Below, piece after piece: positions 17,327 to 26,426 of a stretch of DNA of 64,000 nt. The number at the start of each line of letters is the position of its first letter. Positions within the stretch are counted from its first letter, which is position 1. A model generated the notes under the pieces. The model was not told the origin of the DNA. It made no database searches and saw nothing but the letters and a program-made list of their open reading frames with translations. A program made the position numbers and the translations under genes. The DNA comes from UMGS1958 sp045542415 (GTDB lineage Bacteria > Bacillota > Clostridia > UBA1381): NCBI GenBank assembly GCA_045542415.1, contig JAZQKZ010000066.1, positions 1-64,000 on the forward strand, given 5' to 3'.

Positions 17327-17690
17327 TACTTTTACCTCCTTATTCAATTAGTGTTGTAATCTGCACGACAGCGCCATAGAGAAAATTGTACACATTCCCG
17401 GGTGTATCCTCACACCCCTAAAATAAAACCCGAAATCCTCTGGATTTTCGGGCTGCCTAAGTAGTCAATTTTCGCCGCATTCTTCCTCTGATCGTTCATT
17501 TCAGGACGCATCTTTCCCGAAAATGACCGCATTTTCCCCACAGCGCGTGACACAGGTTATGCACTGCAGAGCAGAAAAATATTGTAGCGTGACTGTCGCC
17601 CGGTTTCATGAATCGGACATACTCCATCGAAAAACCGTCCTTTTTCAGACGCAACCTCCGACTTCATCGTTTGTCTATGTGTCACAACAC
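17327..17690 (-). promoter_or_regulatory. long 5' leader of the S10 operon
   Basis: About 360 bases separate the predicted transcription start from rpsJ. The leader is more GC-rich than the flanking spacer and contains several inverted repeats. It ends in a terminator-like hairpin (17419-17453) and a GGGTGT-loop-ACACCC hairpin (17400-17417). The arrangement suggests attenuation control of the ribosomal protein operon. No described leader family was recognised with certainty. Confidence 0.5.
17419..17453 (-). terminator. terminator-like hairpin inside the S10 leader
   Basis: On the minus strand CCCGAAAATCC and GGATTTCGGG pair around a short loop and are followed by TTTTATTTT. It stands about 90 bases before rpsJ, inside the transcript, so it is a candidate attenuator and not the end of an upstream gene. 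Confidence 0.65.
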
Positions 17691-17694
17691 TACT

Positions 17695-17723
17695 ATTATA
17701 ACCTAAAACCAAGGAAAAATCAA
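17695..17723 (-). promoter_or_regulatory. promoter of the S10-spc-alpha array
   Basis: On the minus strand TTGATT (17718-17723) and TATAAT (17695-17700) are separated by 17 bases. Transcription would begin near 17688. Confidence 0.8.
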
Positions 17724-17803
17724 GTGTTTTTTGAAAAAATATTGTTTTTGAAATAAACAAATTTACAGAATTTTCAGTGGTGTTTTTGTTTATTTTGACA
17801 TAC

Positions 17804-17834
17804 ACAAAAAGAGTGTGCCAAACGCACACTCTTT
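17804..17834 (-). terminator. terminator after the zinc-ribbon membrane protein gene
   Basis: The stem AAAGAGTGTGC / GCACACTCTTT is followed on the minus strand by TTTTTGTG. It isolates the S10 promoter from the gene upstream. Confidence 0.85.
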
Positions 17835-17921
17835 AAACACTTTAAAGTTACAATAATCGCCTTTACTTTTACGTCTCCCTGTCAATAGAAAGCTCGCACA
17901 TAAGCAGACTCCGCCCAATCA

Positions 17922-18722
17922 CTACTTTATTGTAAATGATTCATATATATGCTGAATATATTCCTCATAAATTTCTTTTTGCTCCTCCGGATAAGTAAAC
18001 TCAAACCAATAGAATTTCTTGTTCTTGCTTCTGAGATATTTATAGTAGCAGAAGCCGTCCTCGTTTATTCTGATTGCATAATAAGTCTCACCCGAGCCTG
18101 AATATTCCACTATACCGTTATGCTTGCTCTTGAACATTGACATTGACTGCTGAAGCGTAATACCGCCGGTATTGTCCTCTGCACAGATTTTAAGAGTAAC
18201 CTCCCCGTCATTTGCCTGCACAGAATATCTGTTTCCCGATCCGCTGTCGATATATTTCTCAAAATGCGTCGGATACGAGCAGGAGAATTTATATTCCGAA
18301 TCGGTATATGTTTTATACTCCGGATCTGCGACATGCTTGTATTCATCATCATCCTTTTCAGGCTTAGCTGTTGCTTTTTTACCGGTATCCTTTTGTGTTG
18401 CATCCTCCGGCACTATTGTTGCAACAACCGATGCAGGCTGCGCTGTGGCAACAGGCTTTGACAGAGATTCAAGTATATCACTTGTCTGATTACCCATGAA
18501 CAGATATGACGCAACCGCCGCAAGACCAAGAAGAACAAGCAGAATAAGCGTAATGAGCAGAGTAATAATCACTTTACTTCCACACCCGCTTTTTTCATCC
18601 TCATATTCCTCATCATCATTTTCATATTCCGCAAGATATTCATTAACCGGAACACGTTTTCCGCATTTATGGCAGAACATCGCATCCTCATGAAGCTGCG
18701 AACCGCAATGCTTACATTTCAT
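17922..18722 (-). CDS. zinc-ribbon single-pass membrane protein
   Basis: This 266-residue protein opens with a zinc ribbon (CKHC at 3-6 and CHKC at 17-20). An acidic stretch and one membrane helix (about 50-75) follow, then a Ser/Thr/Pro/Lys linker and a C-terminal domain of about 140 residues rich in aromatic residues (YKFSCSYPTHFEKY, FYWFEFTYPEE). The layout puts the ribbon in the cytoplasm and the C-terminal domain outside. The outer domain resembles PsbP-like folds in pattern only. Function is unknown. It stands alone between an AT-rich spacer and its own terminator. Confidence 0.75.
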   Translation of the reverse strand: MKCKHCGSQLHEDAMFCHKCGKRVPVNEYLAEYENDDEEYEDEKSGCGSKVIITLLITLILLVLLGLAAVASYLFMGNQTSDILESLSKPVATAQPASVVATIVPEDATQKDTGKKATAKPEKDDDEYKHVADPEYKTYTDSEYKFSCSYPTHFEKYIDSGSGNRYSVQANDGEVTLKICAEDNTGGITLQQSMSMFKSKHNGIVEYSGSGETYYAIRINEDGFCYYKYLRSKNKKFYWFEFTYPEEQKEIYEEYIQHIYESFTIK

Positions 18723-18781
18723 TTTTATTTCCCTCCGCCTGAATTATCCTGATTGTAATTATTATATCATAAGCGCAAAGC

Positions 18782-18805
18782 CGTATAGGCTTTGTTCCCT
18801 ATACG
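18782..18805. repeat. hairpin in the spacer upstream of the zinc-ribbon gene
   Basis: CGTATAGG and CCTATACG form a perfect 8-base-pair stem with an 8-base loop. The adjoining CGACATT also occurs, as AATGTCGT, beside the hairpins near 140 and 35297. The rest of 18723-18904 is AT-rich and shows nothing else. Confidence 0.4.
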
Positions 18806-18904
18806 ACATTTATTATACCATATTCTGCATGTAAAAAGCAACATCCTCGGCAAATTTTAATTATTTGTTCATAAATTGTCATATGACGGAAATTATGTGA
18901 CAAT

Positions 18905-18950
18905 AAATTATGGTTAATCGGTGTATTGGTTTGCACTTAACCATAATTTA
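18905..18950. repeat. dispersed palindromic repeat, copy 2
   Basis: Perfect 11-base arms AAATTATGGTT and AACCATAATTT flank a centre containing GGTGTATTGGTTT. It lies in the divergent spacer between the zinc-ribbon gene and the alcohol dehydrogenase, about 30 bases upstream of the dehydrogenase -35 box. Confidence 0.8.
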
Positions 18951-18980
18951 CACAATCACAATATTTTTTTCAAATTCCCC

Positions 18981-19009
18981 TTGTAAATTGTCATAAAATG
19001 TAGTATAAT
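18981..19009 (+). promoter_or_regulatory. promoter of the alcohol dehydrogenase gene
   Basis: TTGTAA (18981-18986) and TATAAT (19004-19009) have a 17-base spacer, and the start codon follows about 43 bases later. Confidence 0.7.
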
Positions 19010-19052
19010 TACAATATGTATAAAATTTAGATTTTATATAATGGAGGAGAAA

Positions 19053-20195
19053 ATGAAAAGCTTTGATATTCGTACAAAAATATACTTCGGTGAAAATTCA
19101 CTTGACCGATTAAAGGACCTTCCTTATAAAAAGGCATTGATCATAACAGACCCGTTTGTTGAAAAAAGCGGTATGCTTCTTATGGTTACATCACGCCTTA
19201 ATGAAGCTTTTATAGATTATTCGGTATTCTCGGATGTTGTTCCCGACCCGCCGCTTGAAAAGATTTCAAAGGGTGTTTCAGCAATGCTCGATTATGATCC
19301 GGATGTTGTTATTACTATCGGCGGCGGCAGTGCTATCGACTCTGCCAAGGCAATCCGCGAATTTGCCGCAAGAGCTTCACAAAAAGAAACTGCTCTTATC
19401 GCAATTCCTACTACATCAGGCACAGGCTCGGAGGTTACAAGCTTTGCTGTTGTAACTGACAAGGAAAACGATATAAAGTATCCGCTTGTTTCGGATTCAA
19501 TGCTTCCTACAGAAGCTATCCTTGACGCTGCATTGGTTAAAAGCGTTCCTGCAAATGTCACAGCCGATACGGGAATGGACGTACTTACACACGCAATTGA
19601 AGCGTATGTAAGTATTAACAACAACGAATTCAGTGCGGCACTTGCAGAAAAGGCAATTGAAATCTGCTCAGGCTTCCTTTTAAGATCATATCTTGACAAC
19701 AACGATACACACGCAAGACAGAAGATGCACGTCGCGTCATGTCTGGCAGGTCTTGCATTCAACTCTGCTTCACTTGGACTCAATCACGGTATCGCTCATG
19801 CAATCGGTGCCAAGTTCCATATTCCTCACGGCAGAGCAAACGCTATGGTGCTTCCGCATGTTATTGAGTTTAATTCAGAGATTTCAAAGCACGCAAAGAG
19901 CCGTAAGGAATACCCGAAGTGCGTTGAGAAATACTGCAACGTTGCAAAGCTTCTCGGCGTTAACAACTTTAACGAAATTACAACAGTACGCGCACTGATA
20001 AGCTGGATTCAGTTTATGTTAAAGGAAATGAACATTCCGCTGTCAATTTCTCAGTGCGGCATAGACAAGAATACATACATGAACGCAGTGGATTCAATGG
20101 CACAAAAGGCAATTGAGGACGGATGTACGGCAACTAATCCGAGAGTCCCCTCACACGCAGAGGTTTGCAGAATCCTTGAGCATATGTACGACTGA
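19053..20195 (+). CDS. iron-containing alcohol dehydrogenase (propanol/butanol type)
   Basis: This 380-residue group III dehydrogenase should interconvert an aldehyde and an alcohol with NAD(P)H. GGGSAIDSAKAI (about 92-103) and PTTSGTGSEVTSF bind the cofactor. The metal ligands lie in GMDVLTHAIEAYVS, GLNHGIAHAIG and HGRANAMVLPHV. Among family members it most resembles the PduQ / 1-propanol dehydrogenase type. The start four codons after the first ATG is preferred because GGAGG lies five bases upstream of it. It is transcribed alone from its own promoter and ends at a strong hairpin. A role in fermentative redox balance is inferred. Confidence 0.9.
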   Translation: MKSFDIRTKIYFGENSLDRLKDLPYKKALIITDPFVEKSGMLLMVTSRLNEAFIDYSVFSDVVPDPPLEKISKGVSAMLDYDPDVVITIGGGSAIDSAKAIREFAARASQKETALIAIPTTSGTGSEVTSFAVVTDKENDIKYPLVSDSMLPTEAILDAALVKSVPANVTADTGMDVLTHAIEAYVSINNNEFSAALAEKAIEICSGFLLRSYLDNNDTHARQKMHVASCLAGLAFNSASLGLNHGIAHAIGAKFHIPHGRANAMVLPHVIEFNSEISKHAKSRKEYPKCVEKYCNVAKLLGVNNFNEITTVRALISWIQFMLKEMNIPLSISQCGIDKNTYMNAVDSMAQKAIEDGCTATNPRVPSHAEVCRILEHMYD

Positions 20196-20202
20196 TTTTT
20201 AC

Positions 20203-20238
20203 AAAAGAGATGTTTCGGCGGCGAAATATCTCTTTTAA
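20203..20238 (+). terminator. terminator after the alcohol dehydrogenase gene
   Basis: A 15-base stem, AAAAGAGATGTTTCG with its near-complement CGAAATATCTCTTTT, is followed by an AT-rich run. Confidence 0.75.
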
Positions 20239-20283
20239 ATTATACCAATACAAACAACAATAAAATACTGAAAGGATTTACTC

Positions 20284-20814
20284 ATGCTGCATATAATAAA
20301 GCATTTTGTGACCATCACATCACACCGGCACATGGTTATCCGCCACTGTGCAAAAGCAGGTATTCTTTGGCGGGGACTTCTGCATGACCTGTCCAAATAT
20401 TCACCGGTAGAATTTTTTAACGGTGCAAAGTATTATCTCGGCACCAAAAGTCCCACCGTTGCTGAAAGACTTGACAAAGGCTATTCCGAAGCATGGCTGC
20501 ATCACAAAGGCAGAAACAAGCATCATTTTGAATATTGGACCGATTACTCAAATGTCACCAAAAGGCAGGAGCCTGTTAAAATGCCGCTTGTATATGTAAA
20601 GGAAATGTTTTGCGACAGAGTTGCCGCCGGAAAAATCTATAATAAAGAGGCATATACAAACGATAATCCCATAGACTACTACAGAAACGGCGAAGCAAAG
20701 AAATCTCTTCACCCGCAGACAGCCGCACTCCTTGAGAGCTGGCTACTGATGCTGCAAAGCGAGGGTGAAGAAAAAACCTTTAAGCATATCAGAAAAATGA
20801 GAGGCGAATATTAA
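20284..20814 (+). CDS. DUF5662-like protein with an HD-like histidine pattern
   Basis: This 176-residue protein shows clustered His and Asp residues: RHMVIRHCAKAG, LLHDLSKYSPVEF, WLHHKGRNKHHFEYW and a downstream CDRVAAGK. The LLHD pair with flanking histidines is like an HD-superfamily metal site, and the overall pattern fits the uncharacterised DUF5662 family. No membrane segment is present. AAAGGA precedes the start. It ends two bases before cardiolipin synthase starts, so the two are co-transcribed. A hydrolase role is a guess from the motif only. Confidence 0.7.
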   Translation: MLHIIKHFVTITSHRHMVIRHCAKAGILWRGLLHDLSKYSPVEFFNGAKYYLGTKSPTVAERLDKGYSEAWLHHKGRNKHHFEYWTDYSNVTKRQEPVKMPLVYVKEMFCDRVAAGKIYNKEAYTNDNPIDYYRNGEAKKSLHPQTAALLESWLLMLQSEGEEKTFKHIRKMRGEY

Positions 20815-20816
20815 CA

Positions 20817-22352
20817 ATGAAACGTCTGATGCGTTTAATCTATTCAAATAAGTTTTTTGCATTTTTAATGCTGATAGTCCAGCTGTTACTGCTTATTACC
20901 ACCTTTCTCCGATTAGTCGATTACACGCTCTACATCAACGGTGCTATATATATCCTTACCGCAGGACTGATTATATATGAAATCAACAGAACCGACAATC
21001 CAAACTTTAAAATAACCTGGATTTTCCTCATTGCCCTTGTGCCGGCATTTGGAATACTTATGTATCTGTACCTGCACACGGATATTACTACTCACGCACT
21101 CAAGGAAACGCAGGCTACAGCAATAAAGCATGTACGCTCACAGGAGAAGGATGCCGAAGAGCTTATTGACAATCTGAAGCGTACCGACAAGGATATGGCA
21201 GGACTCGCATCATTTCTTTCCGAGTTCGGATCATCCAACCCGTTTACAAATTCGGCAGTTAAGTACTATCCGCTGGGCGATTATATGATAGAGGATATAA
21301 TAGAAGAGCTGAAGAGAGCCGAAAAGTTTATATTTATCGAATCATTTATAATCAACTGCGAGGGCAGAGTCTGGCCGGAGATAATCAGCATATTAAAGGA
21401 AAAGGTAAAAGAGGGAGTCGAGGTAAGAGTCATGTATGACGGCATGGGCTGTCTTACTACCCTACCCAAGTACTACGAGGAAACTCTGAGAGCACTTAAA
21501 ATCAAATGTCGCACATTCTCTCCCGTACAGCCGCTGCTTTCGACATATCAGAACAACCGTGACCACCGCAAAATTATTGTAATTGACGGTAAGGTTGCAT
21601 TCAACGGAGGAATAAATCTTGCCGATGAGTATGCCAATTATATAGAACGCTTCGGACATTGGAAAGACACCGGAATTAAAATTGAAGGCAGTGCGGTTGC
21701 AGGCTTTACCTCTCTGTTTTTACAGATGTGGAACGGAATACTTTTAAGTGATACCAAAGAAGACTGCAAACGCTATATTGATGCATCATCTCCCGTCGGG
21801 AGCGACGGAGTGATTATCCCTTACGGCGACAGTCCGTTGGATGATGTCAACGTCGGTATGAGAGCATATATCGATATTATAAACCGTGCAAACGATCATG
21901 TATATATAATGACACCGTATCTGGTGCTTGACGATGAAATGTATAATGCAATGCGTTTCGCCGTGCAACGTGGTGTTGATGTACGCATTATACTTCCGCA
22001 CAAGCCGGACAAAAAATATGCGTTCTGGCTTGCACGCACATACTATCCGCAGCTCATCAAATCAGGCGTACGCATATATGAGTATATGCCCGGCTTTGTT
22101 CACGCAAAAGTCTGCGAGGTTGACTCAAAACGTGCCATTGTAGGTACAGTGAACTTTGATTACCGCAGTCTTTTCCTGCATTATGAATGTGCAACCTATC
22201 TATACCGTGTAAAACAGATTGACGATATCCATGCAGATTTCAAAAAGACGCTTGCAAGCTGTAACCGCATAAGTTCTGAGGATTATATGAGATTTAATAT
22301 TTTCCAGAAGCTTTTCGGCAGAGTGGTAAGAATTTTTGCACCGTTGCTTTAA
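20817..22352 (+). CDS. cls: cardiolipin synthase (phospholipase D family)
   Basis: The enzyme joins two phosphatidylglycerols to cardiolipin at the membrane. The 511-residue product has two N-terminal membrane helices (about 10-65) and two HKD motifs, DHRKIIVIDGKVAFNGGINLADEY-type near 244 and VHAKVCEVD near 430. That matches bacterial ClsA in order and length. It directly follows the DUF5662-like gene and ends at a hairpin shared with the convergent gene. Confidence 0.93.
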   Translation: MKRLMRLIYSNKFFAFLMLIVQLLLLITTFLRLVDYTLYINGAIYILTAGLIIYEINRTDNPNFKITWIFLIALVPAFGILMYLYLHTDITTHALKETQATAIKHVRSQEKDAEELIDNLKRTDKDMAGLASFLSEFGSSNPFTNSAVKYYPLGDYMIEDIIEELKRAEKFIFIESFIINCEGRVWPEIISILKEKVKEGVEVRVMYDGMGCLTTLPKYYEETLRALKIKCRTFSPVQPLLSTYQNNRDHRKIIVIDGKVAFNGGINLADEYANYIERFGHWKDTGIKIEGSAVAGFTSLFLQMWNGILLSDTKEDCKRYIDASSPVGSDGVIIPYGDSPLDDVNVGMRAYIDIINRANDHVYIMTPYLVLDDEMYNAMRFAVQRGVDVRIILPHKPDKKYAFWLARTYYPQLIKSGVRIYEYMPGFVHAKVCEVDSKRAIVGTVNFDYRSLFLHYECATYLYRVKQIDDIHADFKKTLASCNRISSEDYMRFNIFQKLFGRVVRIFAPLL

Positions 22353-22358
22353 AACAAG

Positions 22359-22400
22359 AACAGAGGCTGTTGCTTCAAAAGCAACAGCCTCTTATTTTTT
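22359..22400. terminator. bidirectional terminator between cls and the SGNH protein gene
   Basis: A 13-base perfect stem (AGAGGCTGTTGCT / AGCAACAGCCTCT) has T-rich flanks on both strands and serves convergent genes. Confidence 0.85.
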
Positions 22401-23916
22401 ACTCTGTAAGTGCGCCTACAATCGCATCTGTAATCTTTTCGCTGCCTGCCTCGTTTGTGAAGAGGTAGGTGTCACCGTCTGTATGGCGGTAATACTTTTC
22501 AGCTTCGTCACTTGTCCAGAGTGAACCGAGATCAATTACCTTAAATCCGTTCTTCTGGGCAACCTTTTCGATAACTGCCGAATAATCCGCCTGTGTAAGA
22601 CCTGCATTGTTTGTTACACCGTCAGCAAATCCGCCCGGATAGTAGCTTGATGTAAGTGTCATGAGATAAATCTCAGCATCACCAAACTGCTTCTTTGCCT
22701 TTGTAGCAAATGCCTCAACTGCCTTTTCAAAATCTGCTATCGGCATATTCATTACCCAGTCATATGCTCCTGCATGTACTATTACTGTATCATATTCATT
22801 CTTCGGAAGTGTTGAAATAAATGAATCCGATGCAAGTGCAACACCTGTCTGTGCAGTGTAGCGTAAGCCGTCCTCGCCCTTGATATAGAGCTTGTCGGCA
22901 TTTAAAGCCTTATCAACGTCAATAAGCCACTGATCTCCGTTATTCAACTGGCTGTCGCCGAGGAGATAGATTGACTTGCCGGCAAACTTATCTGTCTTTG
23001 CCTCTGCAAGTATAGCCTCGCTCTTTGTAAACTCTGTCGGCACTGTGGATGTCTGCATAAAGTTCACATAGATTGTGTTACGGCTTGTAATCTTTGAATT
23101 GATTGTATATCTGATATACTTTGCATTCTCCGGAGCTGTTACAAGCTTTGACATATCATCTGTTCCGCCCGAAATGAACTTCTTGTCAGCATCATAGAAT
23201 GCATATGTCTTGATTATTCCTGTATATTGATGAACATTCGGATGATATACAGCCGCAAAATACTGCTTGCCGCCATTTACCGGAGCATAGTCTGTTGTTG
23301 TCTTTTCCGGATCGTCCGCAAGCTCACCTGTTGTCGGGTCAATTGCACCCACAACAAGCTCCGGAACATATGTATTTACGCCGTCCTGTGCCTCAAGCTG
23401 ATCATACTCCTTTGATACTGTACCTGATGAAGATGAGCCGCCCGACGAAGCACCTGACGACGGTGCCTCCGTCGCTTCGGGAGCTGCTGTTGCCGTTGCT
23501 GTTTCTGTAGTAATGATTACGGCTCTTGCGTCGCCGTCCCATTCAACAACACAATCCATAGCCTCACTGATTGCACGCACGGGAACCATTGTTCTGTCGC
23601 TGATAATTTTAGCCGGAACATCAAGTGTTACAACACTGTCACCTACATACATATCAGCTGAGTCAATTGTAAGCTTTATTGTAGTGTTATCCTTTGTCGA
23701 TGTAACGGTTCTTGTTTCACCGTCCCACTCAACTGTTGCACCAAGCGCCTCAAAAATAGCACGCATCGGAACAAGAGTTCTGTCGTTCTCGATTACCGGA
23801 GCCTGGTCGAAAACCACGTTTTCGCCGTTTACCGATACTGTGATGTCACCGTCAGCCAAAGCTGAGGTTGCTGAAAGTGCAGCGATAGCCGCTGCTGCAA
23901 TGATTTTTTTGTTCAT
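22399..23916 (-). CDS. secreted CuAO_N-repeat protein with divergent SGNH hydrolase domain
   Basis: This 505-residue protein has a signal peptide (about 1-21). Two copper-amine-oxidase-N-like repeats follow (about 25-70 and 85-135, each ending in VEWDG), then a Ser/Gly/Thr linker and an SGNH-type domain from about 310. The nucleophile block LLGDSQ is present. The GxND block reads HAGAYDW, and no DxxH histidine is found in its usual place near the C terminus (TDGDTYLFTNEAG), so activity is uncertain. CuAO_N repeats are common wall- or surface-associated modules in Clostridia. It is the last gene of the cdaA-cdaR-aldolase run. A carbohydrate esterase role would fit the pectin theme but is inference. 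Confidence 0.8.
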   Translation of the reverse strand: MNKKIIAAAAIAALSATSALADGDITVSVNGENVVFDQAPVIENDRTLVPMRAIFEALGATVEWDGETRTVTSTKDNTTIKLTIDSADMYVGDSVVTLDVPAKIISDRTMVPVRAISEAMDCVVEWDGDARAVIITTETATATAAPEATEAPSSGASSGGSSSSGTVSKEYDQLEAQDGVNTYVPELVVGAIDPTTGELADDPEKTTTDYAPVNGGKQYFAAVYHPNVHQYTGIIKTYAFYDADKKFISGGTDDMSKLVTAPENAKYIRYTINSKITSRNTIYVNFMQTSTVPTEFTKSEAILAEAKTDKFAGKSIYLLGDSQLNNGDQWLIDVDKALNADKLYIKGEDGLRYTAQTGVALASDSFISTLPKNEYDTVIVHAGAYDWVMNMPIADFEKAVEAFATKAKKQFGDAEIYLMTLTSSYYPGGFADGVTNNAGLTQADYSAVIEKVAQKNGFKVIDLGSLWTSDEAEKYYRHTDGDTYLFTNEAGSEKITDAIVGALTE

Positions 23917-23938
23917 TTGCTTTATCTCCTTTTTTTCT

Positions 23939-25231
23939 TTATTTTACAAGTCCGAATGCATCAACAATTTCGTCAATTTCTTCGTCCTTGATTGTTACTA
24001 CTTCGCCTAAATCTCTTGCCGCAATAATCGCCTTTGCACTGTATTCAGCCACCTCAAGACGGTCAAATGCGTTTAAGAGACTGTTTCCGGTTACAATAAC
24101 ACAGTCATTACTGATAATTGCAATCGGTGTGTTTTCCTGAAATACCGCCGCTGTTTCTTTCGGCTTCAGATAATTTGCACCAAATTCAAGCTTCGGAATT
24201 GTACGCATTAAGATATAGCTTTCCGGAATAGTTCTTGAGTCCAGCGGCTCCTCCGTTACAGCAAAAGACATAATACACGGCGGATGTGCGATAATAATTG
24301 AATTGATATGCGGATGCTGCTTATATATTTCACGGTGCAACTCGGCACTTCTTGACGGCCTCTTGCCCATCTCCTTAAAGCTTCCGTTTATCTTTACGAT
24401 ATCCTCCGGCTCAAGATACTTTCTGTCTGTACCTGACGGAGTAATGATGAAGCTGTCCTCATCAATACGCTGCGAGAATGTACCCTGTGTGCTGTTGATA
24501 AGCTGCTGATTATATGCACGCTTTATCAGCTTGCACATTTCGGCTCTTGCTGCCTTTTCCTCGCTTGTTATCTTGTTTGCAACAAACTCGTCCATTGCAA
24601 GATGCTGTCTTGACTTGTACCAGTCAATCTGCTCTGAGGTAAGAGCCTTCGGTGTACCAATATTGCTCGCATCAATTTCAAGTCTTGCCGAGAAATCTAA
24701 TGTCTCAAATGACTTGAACGCATCAAACATTGACTTTGCACCGATTACCACTCCATGATTTTCAAGTATCACGGTGTTAAAGCCCTTTTCAAACTCCGCA
24801 CTGATTTTAGCACCGAGATCGTCACTGCCCGGTAAGCCGTACTTTGCCATACCGATTTTACCGCACGAAAAACGCACATTCGGGATAAGGCTTGTATTCG
24901 GCAGTCTTCTCACAATCGAAAAAGCTACAAGTGCCGGCGGATGTGCATGAAGCACAGCCTTGAGATCCGGACGTGTCTTATAAATATGCTGATGGAACGG
25001 ATACTCGCTTGACGGCTTGTGATTGCCTACAATTGTACCGTCCGGCTTTATGCATATCATATCATTTCTTGTGAGACTTCCCTTGTCAATCGAGCCCGGA
25101 GTAATCCAGATATCTCCGTTGTCGTCAAGGATTGATAAATTTCCTCCCGATGTCGTTGTCATGCCGTAGCCATATATTCTTTCCATGAACATAACCAACT
25201 GATCGGCAGGATGAATCATTTCCATTTTCAT
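23939..25231 (-). CDS. two-domain class II aldolase/adducin-family protein
   Basis: Normal class II aldolases are about 220 residues; this one is 430 because the fold is duplicated. The first domain (about 1-205) keeps the catalytic Glu (SSEYPFH, residue 76) and zinc ligands HAH (95 and 97) and ENHG (159). The second (about 215-430) has RSAELH but reads IIIAHPP and ISNDCV where the zinc histidines should be, so it is probably structural. Such enzymes cleave sugar phosphates such as fuculose- or rhamnulose-phosphate. A link to pectin-derived deoxy sugars is possible. It lies 16 bases after cdaR and 22 bases before the SGNH gene. Confidence 0.85.
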   Translation of the reverse strand: MKMEMIHPADQLVMFMERIYGYGMTTTSGGNLSILDDNGDIWITPGSIDKGSLTRNDMICIKPDGTIVGNHKPSSEYPFHQHIYKTRPDLKAVLHAHPPALVAFSIVRRLPNTSLIPNVRFSCGKIGMAKYGLPGSDDLGAKISAEFEKGFNTVILENHGVVIGAKSMFDAFKSFETLDFSARLEIDASNIGTPKALTSEQIDWYKSRQHLAMDEFVANKITSEEKAARAEMCKLIKRAYNQQLINSTQGTFSQRIDEDSFIITPSGTDRKYLEPEDIVKINGSFKEMGKRPSRSAELHREIYKQHPHINSIIIAHPPCIMSFAVTEEPLDSRTIPESYILMRTIPKLEFGANYLKPKETAAVFQENTPIAIISNDCVIVTGNSLLNAFDRLEVAEYSAKAIIAARDLGEVVTIKDEEIDEIVDAFGLVK

Positions 25232-25247
25232 AAATATATCCTCCTTC

Positions 25248-26426
25248 TTAGTTAATTACCACATCAATATAAATTTCTTCCGATACCACAATACGCTCGT
25301 CCGACATTCTTGCTTTCACCTTGTGTTCTCCCTTTGAGAGGTCTCCAAGGTCAATAACCAGCTTCATGTCGCCGCTGCTTAAGATTTCCTCCGGTGCACT
25401 TACAAGCACACCTGTGAGATGGTCTGTATATTCGGCATTCAGGCCCTCTCCGAGATTTTCCGCCCTGACGTTTATATCCATATGCTGTGATATTACCGGC
25501 AAAAGGCTCGGCTTTACCTTGACAGTTGAGATTTCCTCCGGAATATACATTCCCTCCGTCTCAATAAGCTCAAAGTCGGCACTTTCTCCTGATGTTTTAT
25601 CTATATCGGCATACACCTTATCCGCCTTACAGCTGTCCAGCACGCCCACCTCCACACTTGACGGGCTTATTGAGCTGTTTTCTTTATCAAGGTAATATTT
25701 AGTCTCAAACTCTGCACTGAGCATCACCTCTACCGGAAGAGTTTTCTTGTTATATACAGTGTTATCAATCGCTATTTTATCACTCTGTGCCGACAGCGTA
25801 GCTGCCTTTGTAAGTACCGCACCGGATTCATCAAGCAGCTTAAATTCAGAGTATGTCACAACATCCTCACTGATTTTTGAAACATCAATGCTCACTTCTG
25901 CTGTTTTTACGGCTTCTACTTCACTTTCTGCACCGCTTATTACTATTTTATCAACCTGCGGAACTGATTTTATTATGTTATTTTTCAAGCTGCCTGTCTG
26001 TTTCACCTTAACAGGCACCTCTTTTTCCGCAAGCTTCTCAACCCGAATATCAATCTCACCGATTCTCTCACGGATAAGTGATATTCTTGTATCTGACAGT
26101 TGTGCCGCACCCTTTATTTTATATTCTCCGGGTGAGGTTATGCCCGATACATTCGCTGATATATAAATATCCTTTCCGTAACGGATCAGATCGCCGCGTT
26201 TGCCCCTGACCACAACAGCTGCTGTATTCTTCTCCTCCGGTGCAATTATAATAAGTCCACGCTCTTTAAGCTCCTCTGTACCGATATAGTTCACAGGAAG
26301 CGATGCTATGGTGTTCCGTACATCCGGGTCATTGACAATACCTACCATTACCCATATTGCAATTGCAATTATAAGTGAAAGAATAAAGGTTTTCAGGCGT
26401 CCGTAATTATTTTCATCTTTTTTCAT
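25248..26426 (-). CDS. cdaR: YbbR-domain regulator of diadenylate cyclase
   Basis: This 392-residue protein has one N-terminal membrane helix (about 10-28) and a series of YbbR repeats outside the cell, with repeated VxVxVxG-type strands. CdaR binds and modulates CdaA. It overlaps cdaA by four bases (ATGA), the usual coupling. Confidence 0.92.
   Translation of the reverse strand: MKKDENNYGRLKTFILSLIIAIAIWVMVGIVNDPDVRNTIASLPVNYIGTEELKERGLIIIAPEEKNTAAVVVRGKRGDLIRYGKDIYISANVSGITSPGEYKIKGAAQLSDTRISLIRERIGEIDIRVEKLAEKEVPVKVKQTGSLKNNIIKSVPQVDKIVISGAESEVEAVKTAEVSIDVSKISEDVVTYSEFKLLDESGAVLTKAATLSAQSDKIAIDNTVYNKKTLPVEVMLSAEFETKYYLDKENSSISPSSVEVGVLDSCKADKVYADIDKTSGESADFELIETEGMYIPEEISTVKVKPSLLPVISQHMDINVRAENLGEGLNAEYTDHLTGVLVSAPEEILSSGDMKLVIDLGDLSKGEHKVKARMSDERIVVSEEIYIDVVIN

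Noticed and set aside
17557..17829. Minus-strand open frame of up to 90 codons across the S10 leader, with an internal 36-codon version
   Set aside because: It has no ribosome binding site, crosses the predicted promoter, and its composition is unlike neighbouring proteins; the region is better explained as leader RNA.
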